A DNA stretch of 18,868 nucleotides. Source: Deltaproteobacteria bacterium. GTDB taxonomy: Bacteria; Desulfobacterota; Desulfarculia; Adiutricales; JAGVGV01. The notes beneath the pieces are model-generated. The model saw only the letters and a list, made by a program, of their open reading frames with translations, searched no databases and was not told where the DNA came from. The stretch lies in assembly GCA_015233515.1 (NCBI GenBank), contig JADFXS010000033.1, forward strand, positions 1 through 18,868, written 5' to 3'. Each line of letters starts with the position of its first letter. The first letter of the stretch is position 1. The translations under genes were made by a program, and so were the position numbers. This document shows positions 1-8,206 of this stretch, in pieces.

Positions 1-824
1 AACACCATCGACTGGACGTCTACGTTCCGGAAAACCGTCCCGGCCCTTTGCCGCTGATGGTCTGGATACATGGCGGGGGCTGGAAGCAAGGCGACAAAGA
101 ACGGTGTCGTATTTTGCCCTGGACGGAAAAAGGCTACGTCGTGGCTAGTATTAACTATCGCCTGAGCCAGCAGGAAAAATTTCCCGCGCAGATAATGGAT
201 TGTAAGGCGGCGATTCGGTGGCTTCGAGCCCAGGCGGATCGATTCAATATTGATGCTAATAAAATCGTGGCTTGGGGAGAATCCGCCGGAGGACACTTGG
301 CGTCTTTGCTTGGCACGTCTGGGGACGTGGCGGAGTGGGGGGACGGCGCCCGGATCGGCTCCAGCCGAGTCCAACTGGTCATCGACTGGTATGGACGCGC
401 CAACTTAGGTAATGTCTGCCAGGATCCGGCCATGACAAATTCGAACAGCGCCCAACTGCTGGGCGGCTGCCAAGACAGAGACTCGGCTCAACTGGCCAAG
501 AAAGCCAGCCCCATTGTCTATGTCTCTCCGGACGACCCGCCATTCCTGATAATGCACGGCGAACTGGACCAGGTCGTCCCCCTGTCTCAGAGCGAGGAAT
601 TTGCCACGGCGTTAAAAAAAGCCGGAGTGGAAGCGCAGCTTATAGTAATCAAAGGCGCGGGCCATGGGGGAACAGCTTTTTTTCAACCGGACAAGATTGA
701 AATAATAGATAATTTTCTTAGTGCTCACTTGAATCCGCGCAAAACGACCCTCGGAGAAAGTCGGGATTCGAGGGCCTCGATGGAACCGTCGTCAAAAGGC
801 AAATTTGGGATGAGCCCGCTGTAA
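1..824 (+). CDS. Alpha/beta-hydrolase esterase (BD-FAE / hydrolase-fold-3 type), 5' end outside the window
   Basis: The reading frame is open from the first complete codon at position 3, and the residues before the first possible internal start (TTG 48) already fit the family (LDVYVPE, then PLMVWIHGGGW), so the true start lies left of the window. The HGGGW oxyanion-hole motif is encoded at 69-83. The nucleophile elbow GESAGG has its Ser codon at 282-284. The acid is probably the Asp of HGELDQVVP and the base the His of GAGHGG. This is the complete Ser-Asp-His triad of carboxylesterases and feruloyl/acetyl esterases that hydrolyse small esters; the substrate cannot be read from sequence. About 30 polar residues follow the last helix (NFLSAHL), longer than usual and without a recognisable motif. 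Whether there is a signal peptide is unknown because the N-terminus is missing. The family assignment is firm. Confidence 0.9.
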   Translation, partial: HHRLDVYVPENRPGPLPLMVWIHGGGWKQGDKERCRILPWTEKGYVVASINYRLSQQEKFPAQIMDCKAAIRWLRAQADRFNIDANKIVAWGESAGGHLASLLGTSGDVAEWGDGARIGSSRVQLVIDWYGRANLGNVCQDPAMTNSNSAQLLGGCQDRDSAQLAKKASPIVYVSPDDPPFLIMHGELDQVVPLSQSEEFATALKKAGVEAQLIVIKGAGHGGTAFFQPDKIEIIDNFLSAHLNPRKTTLGESRDSRASMEPSSKGKFGMSPL

Positions 825-1115
825 AACTAGGAATTTTGATCCGGATCGCGAGTGAGGTTTCCAACGACCCTGAACATGCGGTCGAGCGTGGGTCCAATTT
901 TGGAGTCCGCAAAATACGTCGGTATTCTCGCGGCTTCAAAATCTCGACCTCCTCGATATGGGCTGAAATTTACAGTTTTCTCATTACCTCTGATGATTCC
1001 GGTTTTTGAAAATTTCCTGATTGGACCAAGCTGAGTTCCTTCATTCCTTTCCCGCCAAGAATGGTAGGATAATTAAAAGTTTCCTTCCTATCCCTGATTC
1101 TGCTAAAACTCCATC
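825..1115. other. Intergenic gap without a recognised gene
   Basis: This 291-base stretch between the hydrolase and the PASTA protein has only short open frames without family features. A sequence resembling a -10 box lies near 1065-1073, but no matching -35 box was found, and there is no Shine-Dalgarno sequence before the ATG at 1116. No repeat or strong hairpin was seen. Confidence 0.4.
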
Positions 1116-2081
1116 ATGCGGACTAGCCTGCGCCTTGGAATATATATTGTCGTTTTTATAGTGGTCATGAGCCTGAGCGCTTATGCCACCATGTTCTTTT
1201 TGATTCGCGGCCAACCGGAAGTCGACGTCCCTGATTTGGCCGGTTTGGACGCGGTGGCGGCTTTAAAATCATTGAAAGACCTGGGATTGAACCTCAAGGT
1301 TCGCGCCTTGGATCACAATCCGACCGTCCCCAAGAATCACGTAATCTCTCAAGATCCACCGCCGCGGACGCATTTAAAAGTCGACCGGGAAGTCAAGGTA
1401 GTCCTTTCCCGAGGCAGCGCTACGGTGAATCTGCCGGATCTGAAAGGATTATCCTTGGACCAGGCGGCAACTATCCTGACGCAATTGCGTCTGGCCGTGG
1501 GGCAGGTCGGGTATGCTTATGGCGCCGGGCCGGAAACCGGACGCGATCGAGTTATGGTCCAAACGCCGGAGCCTTTGCAAATCGTGCCGGTGGAGACCAA
1601 AATCGATCTCCTGGTCAGCCTGGGGCCTAGGCCGGAATACCTGATCATGCCGGACCTGACTGGTGAACCTTACTACCGGGCGCTGGTTATTTTGGACCGT
1701 GCCGGATTGGTTCTAAGCCGTTTTGAGTCCCAACCCTTGGCCAACTGGCCGGCCGAAACGGTCATCATTCAGGACCCGGAGCCGGGAGGCCGAGTGGCTA
1801 AGGGAGAGTTGGTCAAGGTGACCATCAACCGATCAGCGGACTCGAGCCAGGAAGACTATAGGTTTCGTCTGCTCAACTACCGGATTCCCAACGGTTTGTT
1901 CCGCCACGAACTCAGATTTCGCGTGACCATCGGATCCTATCTTTTGGAACTCCATCATGATTGGCATCCACCCGGCCGGTCGGTGGATGTGATCGCCTTG
2001 ATCAAGGGATCTCCCCGGGGGCAGATTTTCGATGATGGAGAAGAACAACTCTGGACGAGCGCGGTCATCGGAGAGTATTAA
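1116..2081 (+). CDS. Membrane-anchored protein with three PASTA domains
   Basis: The 321-residue product starts with one hydrophobic helix (about residues 8-30) and a short positive N-terminus, so it is probably a bitopic inner-membrane protein with the rest outside. Three PASTA domains follow at about 36-99, 103-169 and 176-240. Each starts with a V/L/M-PDL-x-G signature (VPDLAGL, LPDLKGL, MPDLTGE) and closes with a DP/TP-x-P-x-G-like turn and a beta strand. PASTA domains bind muropeptides or beta-lactams in Ser/Thr kinases and PBPs, but here there is neither kinase nor transpeptidase. The last 80 or so residues form a mixed beta region that was not recognised. Such PASTA-only proteins usually sit just upstream of rpe in deltaproteobacteria, as here. 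No Shine-Dalgarno sequence is visible before the ATG. The role is probably in envelope sensing or scaffolding, which is inference. Confidence 0.85.
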   Translation: MRTSLRLGIYIVVFIVVMSLSAYATMFFLIRGQPEVDVPDLAGLDAVAALKSLKDLGLNLKVRALDHNPTVPKNHVISQDPPPRTHLKVDREVKVVLSRGSATVNLPDLKGLSLDQAATILTQLRLAVGQVGYAYGAGPETGRDRVMVQTPEPLQIVPVETKIDLLVSLGPRPEYLIMPDLTGEPYYRALVILDRAGLVLSRFESQPLANWPAETVIIQDPEPGGRVAKGELVKVTINRSADSSQEDYRFRLLNYRIPNGLFRHELRFRVTIGSYLLELHHDWHPPGRSVDVIALIKGSPRGQIFDDGEEQLWTSAVIGEY

Positions 2082-2110
2082 TTCATGAAAGCTCGGCGAA
2101 TATAAACAAA

Positions 2111-2162
2111 CCGGCGCATGACGGAGTTTTCATAGCGCCGGGGATTATTTCTTTATTTTTTA
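2111..2162 (+). terminator. Rho-independent-like terminator after the PASTA gene
   Basis: CCGGCGC (2111-2117) pairs with GCGCCGG (2135-2141). ATGA (2118-2121) extends the stem with TCAT (2130-2133) around one bulged A. A T-rich tract runs through 2145-2162. It lies 29 bases past the PASTA stop and ends just before the rpe ribosome binding site, so it could end the PASTA transcript or act as an attenuator within the PASTA-rpe unit. The T tract is interrupted, which lowers confidence. Confidence 0.6.
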
Positions 2163-2181
2163 TACCGAGAGGAAGCAACCA

Positions 2182-2883
2182 ATGATCAAAATAGCTCCTT
2201 CCATTTTATCCGCGGATTTCACCCGGCTGGGCGAGGAAATCAGGGCCGTGGTGGATGCCGGCGCGGATTATATTCATCTGGACGTCATGGACGGCTACTT
2301 TGTCCCCAATATCACTATTGGCCCATTGGTGGTTGAAGCCGTCAAGCGGATCACCGATCTGCCTTTGGACGTTCATTTGATGATCAGCGATCCGGATCGC
2401 TATCTGGCGGATTTCGCTAAAGCCGGCGCGGATATTATTTCCGTGCACGTGGAGGTTTTGCCTCATTTGCATCGCACCATCCAAGCCATCCACGAACTGG
2501 GTTTAAAAGCCAGCGCCACCCTCAATCCTTCCACACCGTTGAGCGCCCTGGAATTTGTGCTGTCCGACCTGGATCAGATCCTGCTTATGACGGTCAATCC
2601 CGGTTTTGGCGGCCAACGCTTCATTCCTTCCGGCTTGGTTAAAATCACTTGTCTCAGAGAAATTATTTTAGCTCATAACCTAAATATCGACATTGAGGTG
2701 GATGGTGGTATAAAGCTGGAAAACTGCGCCGAAGTGATCGCGGCCGGAGCCACGGTTCTGGTCTCGGGCTCCGGCATATTCGGCGCGAAAGGTTACCGGA
2801 CGACCATCCAGCAGATGCATGCGATAGGCGCCCGAGTCACAAGCCCTGAGGAAAGGAATAATAAATGTCATTGCCAATCCTGA
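2182..2883 (+). CDS. rpe: Ribulose-phosphate 3-epimerase
   Basis: The enzyme interconverts ribulose 5-phosphate and xylulose 5-phosphate in the pentose phosphate pathway in the cytoplasm. The TIM-barrel signatures are complete: HLDVMDGxFVPN at 32-43, DVHLM at 63-67, NPGFGGQ near 139-145 and VDGGI at 173-177. The metal ligands and acid/base residues expected for the family correspond to His32, Asp34, His65 and Asp174, all present. The ATG follows a GAGGAAG ribosome binding site. At 233 residues the protein is about ten longer than usual. The extra C-terminal residues (ending KCHCQS) come from reading across the start of the next gene, with a 19-base overlap, which suggests translational coupling. 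Assignment is certain. Confidence 0.97.
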   Translation: MIKIAPSILSADFTRLGEEIRAVVDAGADYIHLDVMDGYFVPNITIGPLVVEAVKRITDLPLDVHLMISDPDRYLADFAKAGADIISVHVEVLPHLHRTIQAIHELGLKASATLNPSTPLSALEFVLSDLDQILLMTVNPGFGGQRFIPSGLVKITCLREIILAHNLNIDIEVDGGIKLENCAEVIAAGATVLVSGSGIFGAKGYRTTIQQMHAIGARVTSPEERNNKCHCQS

Positions 2884-3842
2884 CCCCCGCTGACCTGATG
2901 GCCAAGCATGAAGAATTACGTCGACCCTGGCATACCAGCTATCTGGCCATGTATTCCAGCATCTGGGGCGGAATAGTCACCGATCCGGTCTTGATGACCG
3001 TACCCGTGGACGATCACTTGGTGCACCGCGCTGACGGTGTCTTTGATTTTTTTAAATGCGTGGACGGTCGAGCCTACTGTATGCAGCCCCATTTACGCCG
3101 TCTGGAAGGTTCGGCCCGTGGTCTGACCCTGACCATGCCTCCGGAATATACCCGGGTAGTCGATATCATTCGAGCCACGGTTCAGGCCGGCGGCCACAAG
3201 AATTGTACTGTCCGCATCATGATTTCCCGGGGGCCGGGCGGTTTCACCACCGATCCGACCGAATGTCCGGTCAGCATCCTGTACGTCATTGTCTGCAAAC
3301 TCAAAATCACCCCACCAAGCAAATACGAAAACGGTGTGTCCATAATATCCGCGCCGGTGCCGGTTAAGCCCGCGTTTTTTGCCAATATCAAATCCTGTGA
3401 CTACCTGGGCAACGTCATGATTAAAAAAGCCGCGGTGGAAGCCGGGGCGGATTACGCGGTTAATTGGGATGAAAACGGTTTCCTGGCCGAAGGATCCACG
3501 GAAAACATTATCCTGGTCTCCGAAGACCGCCGCCTTCTGGTTCCGGCCCTGGATCGGGTTTTGCTCGGGGTGACCCTGAGCCGGGTCATGGAATTAGCCG
3601 AGACTTTGGTCAAAGAGGGTGTTTTGACCGGTATCGATGTCGGGCGGATTGATCGGCAAACCGCGGCCCGCTGCCCGGAAGCCATGTTGACTTGCACTTC
3701 TTTTGACGTGTTGCCGGTCACCAAATGGGACGGCCGCGCGATCAGCGACGGTCGTCCCGGACCTGTCGCCCGACGATTGACCGCCCTCATTCGCGAAGAA
3801 ATCTCCGGTAATGGCGAGATGGTTACACCGATGTTCGATTGA
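2865..3842 (+). CDS. Class IV PLP-dependent aminotransferase (branched-chain/D-amino-acid aminotransferase-like)
   Basis: The 325-residue protein has the fold-type IV pattern: a DGVFDFF segment near residue 57, the PLP lysine at Lys176 in IKSCDYLGNVMIKK, and the cofactor-binding EGSTENI at 209-215 with Glu209. These features are shared by branched-chain aminotransferase, D-amino-acid aminotransferase and aminodeoxychorismate lyase. Which activity it has is not decided by the motifs; no TrpEG-like partner gene is near, so the pabC role has no contextual support. It starts at an ATG preceded by GAGGAAAGG, inside the 3' end of rpe, so the two genes are probably co-translated. After it comes a 351-base gap and a new promoter, so it is the last gene of its unit. 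The family is firm, the substrate open. Confidence 0.88.
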   Translation: MSLPILTPADLMAKHEELRRPWHTSYLAMYSSIWGGIVTDPVLMTVPVDDHLVHRADGVFDFFKCVDGRAYCMQPHLRRLEGSARGLTLTMPPEYTRVVDIIRATVQAGGHKNCTVRIMISRGPGGFTTDPTECPVSILYVIVCKLKITPPSKYENGVSIISAPVPVKPAFFANIKSCDYLGNVMIKKAAVEAGADYAVNWDENGFLAEGSTENIILVSEDRRLLVPALDRVLLGVTLSRVMELAETLVKEGVLTGIDVGRIDRQTAARCPEAMLTCTSFDVLPVTKWDGRAISDGRPGPVARRLTALIREEISGNGEMVTPMFD

Positions 3843-4108
3843 GGGACCGGGAACAATCAAGATCAAGAAGACAAAAAGACGGCTTTTTACCGAATCCTGG
3901 CCGAAGAAAGTTAATGGTCGCCGACCGATTCCGCGACGGACGCTAGTGTTGCGGTAAGCGGCGACCCTGAGACAATGGCCGGGAACGGTATAGAGTCTGC
4001 GGGTCAATTAGCTGTTTTGACAATTAAATTTCTATTTGCTCGTGATGGCCTCCGGCATGGGTCCATGACATAAAAATACTTGCGGTGTGCGAGCCCTTAA
4101 TTTTTTCC
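3843..4108. other. Intergenic region with an imperfect hairpin (3916-3966)
   Basis: No gene is seen between the aminotransferase and ffh. Arms GGTCGCC (3916-3922) and GGCGACC (3960-3966) are perfect complements enclosing a second pair CCGC (3931-3934)/GCGG (3951-3954), giving a nested hairpin of about 51 bases. There is no T tract after it. A TTGACA box at 4017-4022 has no good -10 partner. The 4.5S SRP RNA motif was looked for because ffh is next, and was not found. Confidence 0.4.
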
Positions 4109-4137
4109 TTGACCTGAAAGAACTATATATATAAATT
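4109..4137 (+). promoter_or_regulatory. Sigma-70-type promoter for ffh
   Basis: A -35 box TTGACC (4109-4114) and a -10 box TAAATT (4132-4137) are separated by exactly 17 bases in an AT-rich context (TATATATA). Transcription would start near 4144, giving a leader of about 50 bases before the ffh GTG. Confidence 0.6.
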
Positions 4138-4193
4138 ATCTTTTTGCCTCATGGTAGGCTAAACTGGTGTAATGACCACCCGGGAGACGACTT

Positions 4194-5528
4194 GTGTTTG
4201 AGACCCTATCGGAAAAACTAGGCGAGGCCTTTCGCAAACTGCGCGGTCACGGCAAGCTATCCGAAGCCAACATCAAGGATGGTCTCCGGGAAGTGCGCTT
4301 GGCTCTGCTCGAAGCGGATGTGAACTATAAAGTGGTCAAAGACCTGATCGAGTCCATCCGTCAGCGATCCGTGGGCCAGGAAGTCATGGAAAGCCTCACG
4401 CCCGGACAACAAGTGGTCAAAATCGTCTATGAGGAACTTACTTCACTCATGGGTGGGGCTCATCATCAGCTCAATCTGACCGGTCGGCCGCCTTGGATCG
4501 TCATGCTGGTGGGGCTGCAAGGATCGGGCAAGACGACTACCTGTGGCAAGCTAGCTTTATATCTTAAAAAACAGGGCCGGACTCCTTTGCTGGTCCCGGC
4601 GGACGTTTATCGTCCGGCGGCGATCGACCAGCTAACCATCCTTGCTTCGCAGGTCGGGACTCCGGTTTTTCCCGCTTCCAAGCACATGGACCCGGTTGAC
4701 ATCGCCATTCAGGCTCAAGCCAGCGCCGGTGAGCGCGGCTGCGATACCCTTATTCTGGATACCGCCGGCCGCTTGCACATAGATGAACCCTTGATGGAAG
4801 AACTAAAGGCCATCAAGGAAAAAATCAGACCGAACGAAATTCTGTTCGTCGCCGACGCCATGACCGGTCAGGAAGCGGTCAACGTGGCCAAAACCTTCAA
4901 CGAATGGCTGGATTTGACCGGGGTGATCCTGACCAAGATGGAAGGTGACGCTCGCGGCGGCGCGGCTTTATCCATCAAGGCCGTGGTCAACCGTCCTCTC
5001 AAGTTCGTGGGGGTGGGCGAAAAACTGGATGCTCTGGAACCTTTTCATCCCGAGCGAACCTCCTCGCGAATTCTGGGGATGGGTGATGTATTGAGTCTGA
5101 TCGAAAAGGCGCAAGAAAATATCGATCAGAAAAAAGCCCTGGAACTGGCGCGAAAAATAAAGAAAAATGAGTTCACCCTCGAGGATTTTCGTCAGCAGAT
5201 CAAGCAGATCAAGAAAATAGGGACCTTGGAATCCATTCTGGGGATGATTCCCGGACTGAATAAACTGAAGAAAATGAAAGACCTGCAGCCGGATGAAAAA
5301 GACCTCAAGGTCATAGAGGCCATTATAAATTCCATGACCATGGAGGAAAGGGCCGATCATACCATCCTCAACGCCAGCCGCCGCAAGCGGATCGCCCGGG
5401 GCAGCGGAACCAGTGTGGCCGAAGTTAACGCCTTGATTAAGAATTTTATCCAAACCAAAAAAATGATGAAGCAATTTACTAACAAGATTCCGTCCATGGG
5501 CCGGGGCGGCTTACCATTCATGAACTGA
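4194..5528 (+). CDS. ffh: Signal recognition particle protein Ffh (SRP54)
   Basis: This GTPase binds signal sequences of nascent membrane proteins with 4.5S RNA and hands them to FtsY at the membrane. At 444 residues it has the normal length and all three domains: the N four-helix bundle (about 1-95), the G domain with P-loop GLQGSGKTT (107-115), DTAGR (189-193) and TKMEGDARGG (247-256), and a C-terminal M domain with GMIPG and the RNA-binding helix region ERADHTILNASRRKRIARGSG. The start is GTG 4194 with a GGGAG ribosome binding site eight bases upstream, and MFETLSEKL is the usual Ffh N-terminus. It heads the conserved ffh-rpsP-trmD-rplS block, but both its own promoter and a separate rpsP promoter are visible. 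Confidence 0.98.
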   Translation: MFETLSEKLGEAFRKLRGHGKLSEANIKDGLREVRLALLEADVNYKVVKDLIESIRQRSVGQEVMESLTPGQQVVKIVYEELTSLMGGAHHQLNLTGRPPWIVMLVGLQGSGKTTTCGKLALYLKKQGRTPLLVPADVYRPAAIDQLTILASQVGTPVFPASKHMDPVDIAIQAQASAGERGCDTLILDTAGRLHIDEPLMEELKAIKEKIRPNEILFVADAMTGQEAVNVAKTFNEWLDLTGVILTKMEGDARGGAALSIKAVVNRPLKFVGVGEKLDALEPFHPERTSSRILGMGDVLSLIEKAQENIDQKKALELARKIKKNEFTLEDFRQQIKQIKKIGTLESILGMIPGLNKLKKMKDLQPDEKDLKVIEAIINSMTMEERADHTILNASRRKRIARGSGTSVAEVNALIKNFIQTKKMMKQFTNKIPSMGRGGLPFMN

Positions 5529-5640
5529 CCCCCTGGTGGCCCTTTAAAAAGATGATGTGACTAACAACTTGAAAACTTTAGATGTTTACGCCACTCTCCG
5601 GAGTGTTTCACAATAAAAAAAAGAATAATCAGGGCCGGAA

Positions 5641-5669
5641 CTGGCACGGATCAACAATTACGATATAAT
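5641..5669 (+). promoter_or_regulatory. Sigma-70-type promoter for the rpsP operon
   Basis: A perfect TATAAT -10 box (5664-5669) lies 17 bases after CTGGCA (5641-5646), a moderate match to TTGACA. The start would be near 5676, a few bases before the strong GGGAGGA ribosome binding site (5684-5690) of rpsP. The -35 box is the weaker part of this call. Confidence 0.55.
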
Positions 5670-5693
5670 TAATTCCAGGCCGAGGGAGGAATA

Positions 5694-5951
5694 ATGGCAA
5701 TCAAGATCAGGTTGGCGCGTATGGGCGCCAAGAAGAATCCCTATTACCGTGTGGTCGTGGCTGAAAGCCAGGCCAAACGCGATGGTAAATTCATCGAAAT
5801 TATTGGCAGTTATGACCCGAATAAGAAACCAGCCGATGTGCGGATCAATAATGACCGCCTCCAAGACTGGTTAACAAAAGGAGCACAGCCCACCGAGACC
5901 GTGGCCAGCCTCATCAAGAATCTGGCCGTCGTCGCACCGGCTGCTTCATAA
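5694..5951 (+). CDS. rpsP: 30S ribosomal protein S16
   Basis: The 85-residue protein begins MAIKIRLARMGAKKNPYYRV, the standard S16 N-terminus, and continues with DGKFIEIIGSYDP and the ND-RLQDWL-KGAQPTETV segment. S16 is an early-binding protein of the 30S body. The ATG is preceded by GGGAGGA. It opens the operon rpsP-khpA-rimM-trmD-methyltransferase-rplS, with its own promoter, as is common for ribosomal protein operons that also carry tRNA and ribosome-maturation genes. Confidence 0.98.
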   Translation: MAIKIRLARMGAKKNPYYRVVVAESQAKRDGKFIEIIGSYDPNKKPADVRINNDRLQDWLTKGAQPTETVASLIKNLAVVAPAAS

Positions 5952-6064
5952 GAATACCGACGGCGAGCATTCTCGGCCGGATTACTCCCGTCTAGTTCGA
6001 CTGAAAGCGGTACGTGGCGATATCACCTGGATCGACTTGGGCGGAAACTACGGAGGATACAGCT

Positions 6065-6295
6065 ATGAAGGAATTGATCAAGTTCATCGCGCAGTCGCTG
6101 GTGGATCAACCCGATCAGGTGGAAGTTTCCGAGATTGAGGGCGAACAGACGTCAGTGATCGAATTAAAAGTGGCCAAGGAAGATCTAGGCAAGGTTATTG
6201 GTAAACAGGGCCGGACGGCCCGGGCCATGAGAACGATTTTATCCGCGGCTTCAACCAAGATCAAGAAAAGAGCGGTCTTGGAGATACTGGAATAA
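6065..6295 (+). CDS. khpA: KH-domain RNA-binding protein KhpA
   Basis: A 76-residue single KH domain with the GxxG RNA-binding loop GKQG at 46-49 inside [10 protein letters not shown]. The family typically has 75-80 residues and lies between rpsP and rimM, exactly as here. ATG 6065 is chosen over an earlier in-frame GTG because it has a GGAGG site at proper distance and gives the family's MKELI-type start. KhpA usually works with KhpB/Jag in binding structured RNAs and sRNAs; no khpB is in the window. The gene ends directly against rimM with no spacer, so the two are likely translationally coupled. Confidence 0.95.
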   Translation: MKELIKFIAQSLVDQPDQVEVSEIEGEQTSVIELKVAKEDLGKVIGKQGRTARAMRTILSAASTKIKKRAVLEILE

Positions 6296-6814
6296 GTGCT
6301 TGACGCGGATTTAATTATTCTCGGCCACATCGGCCGGCCTCACGGCATCAGTGGAGAGCTGCGGATCCGGTCTTACACCGAATCCGTGGCTTCTTTCGAG
6401 CGGCTGCAAAAATTGTTGATTCGCCGCCCGAATCAGAGTATCGAAACCTACGATTTAATCTCTGCCCGACCACATGGGCAGATGGTTCTTTTAAAACTCA
6501 AAGGCGTCACTTTACGGGAACAAGCCGAATCCCTGATTGGGTCGGAGATACTGGTTCACAGATCCTGGCTGCCGGCCACGGCTCAAAACGAGTATTATTG
6601 GACCGATTTGATAGGACTCCAGGTCGAAGATATCAGCGGCCGGACCATCGGCAAGGTAAAGAATATTCTTCCCGTCGGCCCCGATGAACTCCTGGTTGTA
6701 GCCATGGACAGCCGTGAATTCCTGATACCTTTCCGGGAAGAAATGGTCCGCGAAGTTAATTTAATCGCCGGCCGATTACTGGTCGATCTTCCTGAAGGAC
6801 TTTTGGACCTCTAA
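6296..6814 (+). CDS. rimM: 16S rRNA processing/ribosome maturation factor RimM
   Basis: RimM helps mature the 30S head and binds S19. The 172-residue product shows the N-terminal beta-barrel signature LGHIGRPHGISGELRI (about 9-24) and the PRC-barrel C-terminal domain beginning near YYWTDLIGLQVED, with VGPDELLVV and LIPF as typical late strands. The start is GTG 6296, immediately after the khpA stop codon and without a clear ribosome binding site of its own, which fits coupling to khpA. trmD follows after a three-base gap, the usual arrangement. Confidence 0.96.
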   Translation: MLDADLIILGHIGRPHGISGELRIRSYTESVASFERLQKLLIRRPNQSIETYDLISARPHGQMVLLKLKGVTLREQAESLIGSEILVHRSWLPATAQNEYYWTDLIGLQVEDISGRTIGKVKNILPVGPDELLVVAMDSREFLIPFREEMVREVNLIAGRLLVDLPEGLLDL

Positions 6815-6817
6815 GCC

Positions 6818-7603
6818 ATGAGATTTGAGGTCTTGACCCTGTTTCCGGGTCTGTTCGATTCTTTCCTCAGGGAAAGCATCATGGGCAAAGCTCTGACCAA
6901 GGGTCTGTTCGAAGTCCGGTTAGTGAATGTCCGCGACTATGCGGACGATCGGCACAAAACCGCGGATGATCGCCCGTTCGGCGGTGGACCGGGCATGGTT
7001 CTCAAGCCGGAACCTCTGACTCGGGTCATAAACGCGGTCATGAACGGTCGGCCTTGCGGCCGTAGTCGCATCATACTGCTCTCCCCGGCGGGAACCAGGC
7101 TGACCCAAGGCAAGATCAGGGAACTCTCCGGATATGATCACCTAGTCTTGGTCTGCGGCCGCTATGAAGGAATTGATGAACGAGTGGTTGAAACCTTGAT
7201 CGACGAAGACATTTCCATCGGGGATTACGTGCTTAGCGGCGGCGAACTCCCGGCCATGGTGGTCATGGAAGCCGTCGCCCGGTTTATTCCCGGGGTTTTG
7301 GGCAAGGAAGAATCCACTCGGGAAGAAACCTTTACCAACGGTCTGCTGGAATATCCTCAGTATACCCGCCCGCGGGTCTTTGAAGGACTTGAAGTCCCGG
7401 AGACTTTATTATCCGGGAACCATGCGGCCATCAGAACCTGGCGATTGAAGGAATCCTTGCGGCGGACTTTGATCCGCCGACCGGATTTGCTGTCGAAAAT
7501 AGAGTTGACTTCCGATCAGGAAAGCTTACTGAAAGATATTTTGTCGGAATTAAACCGTGACCAGGCGGCAAACGAGATCGAGATGCCCGAGGCTAAGAGC
7601 TAA
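6818..7603 (+). CDS. trmD: tRNA (guanine37-N1)-methyltransferase
   Basis: TrmD methylates G37 next to the anticodon and prevents +1 frameshifting. The 261-residue protein carries the SPOUT trefoil-knot AdoMet site (LVCGRYEGIDERV and IGDYVLSGGE), the FGGGPGMV motif near residue 50, and the C-terminal domain with YPQYTRP and LSGNHAAI-WR that contacts tRNA. All key motifs are intact and the length is normal. The ATG lies three bases after the rimM stop. It continues directly into a second SPOUT-type gene, as in many deltaproteobacteria. Confidence 0.98.
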   Translation: MRFEVLTLFPGLFDSFLRESIMGKALTKGLFEVRLVNVRDYADDRHKTADDRPFGGGPGMVLKPEPLTRVINAVMNGRPCGRSRIILLSPAGTRLTQGKIRELSGYDHLVLVCGRYEGIDERVVETLIDEDISIGDYVLSGGELPAMVVMEAVARFIPGVLGKEESTREETFTNGLLEYPQYTRPRVFEGLEVPETLLSGNHAAIRTWRLKESLRRTLIRRPDLLSKIELTSDQESLLKDILSELNRDQAANEIEMPEAKS

Positions 7604-7606
7604 CCC

Positions 7607-8206
7607 TTGGCCGACGTATTTTTAGCCCTGGTTCATTACCCGGTGTACAATAAACGCCGGGACGTCATCGCCTCGGCGTTGACCACTATCGATATTCACG
7701 ACTTGGCCCGACTCGCCGCCACGTATGATTTAGCCGGAGTATACCTGGTTACCCCTCTGGCCGACCAGTTGGGCTTGGCCCAACAGATGATAGATCACTG
7801 GAGCCGGGGGTGGGGCCTCGAGTATAACCGCAATAGAGCCGAGGCTTTGACCTTGGTTCGCTTGGCCCGCGATCTCGCCGAGGCCGAGGCCGATATAACT
7901 GCGACACACGGTCGACGCCCGATGTGGATAGGCACCTCGGCCGGTAATTACGCCGACTCCTGGATGAACGATCATCCCAGGATAACGACTTTTAAAGGCA
8001 TGGTCAGGCAACGACACCAGCCTGATCCATGGTTGATACTGTTAGGTACGGCCTGGGGATTGACCGATGATGTCCTGGCCCGCTGCGATGTAATCCTGGA
8101 GCCGATCAAAGGCTCAACTGAATATAATCATTTGTCCGTCCGATCCGCGGCATCCATAATCGTGGATCGGTTGTTGGGACATGGAGCAAATGGAGGTATA
8201 TCATGA
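7607..8206 (+). CDS. SPOUT-type RNA methyltransferase (RNA_Me_trans family, TrmD-linked)
   Basis: A 199-residue protein that belongs, by its [10 protein letters not shown] start, GVYLVTP segment and C-terminal [15 protein letters not shown], to the small family of predicted SAM-dependent RNA methyltransferases typified structurally by Thermotoga TM1570. That family is commonly encoded between trmD and rplS, as here. The glycine-rich LLGTAWGLT and [15 protein letters not shown] segments fit the knotted AdoMet pocket of SPOUT enzymes. No RNA substrate is established for the family, to my knowledge. The TTG at 7607, three bases after the trmD stop, is the most likely start. The end overlaps the rplS start codon by four bases (ATGA). 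Family good, function inferred. Confidence 0.8.
   Translation: MADVFLALVHYPVYNKRRDVIASALTTIDIHDLARLAATYDLAGVYLVTPLADQLGLAQQMIDHWSRGWGLEYNRNRAEALTLVRLARDLAEAEADITATHGRRPMWIGTSAGNYADSWMNDHPRITTFKGMVRQRHQPDPWLILLGTAWGLTDDVLARCDVILEPIKGSTEYNHLSVRSAASIIVDRLLGHGANGGIS

Noticed and set aside
3873..3888. AAAAAG-ACGG-CTTTTT palindrome after the aminotransferase
   Set aside because: The stem is almost all A-T and short; likely chance in an A-rich stretch.
4017..4022. TTGACA box upstream of ffh
   Set aside because: No acceptable -10 box 16-18 bases downstream; the pair at 4109-4137 is much better.
5592..5605. CACTC-TCCG-GAGTG hairpin after ffh
   Set aside because: Only five stem pairs and no proper T tract; too weak to call a terminator.
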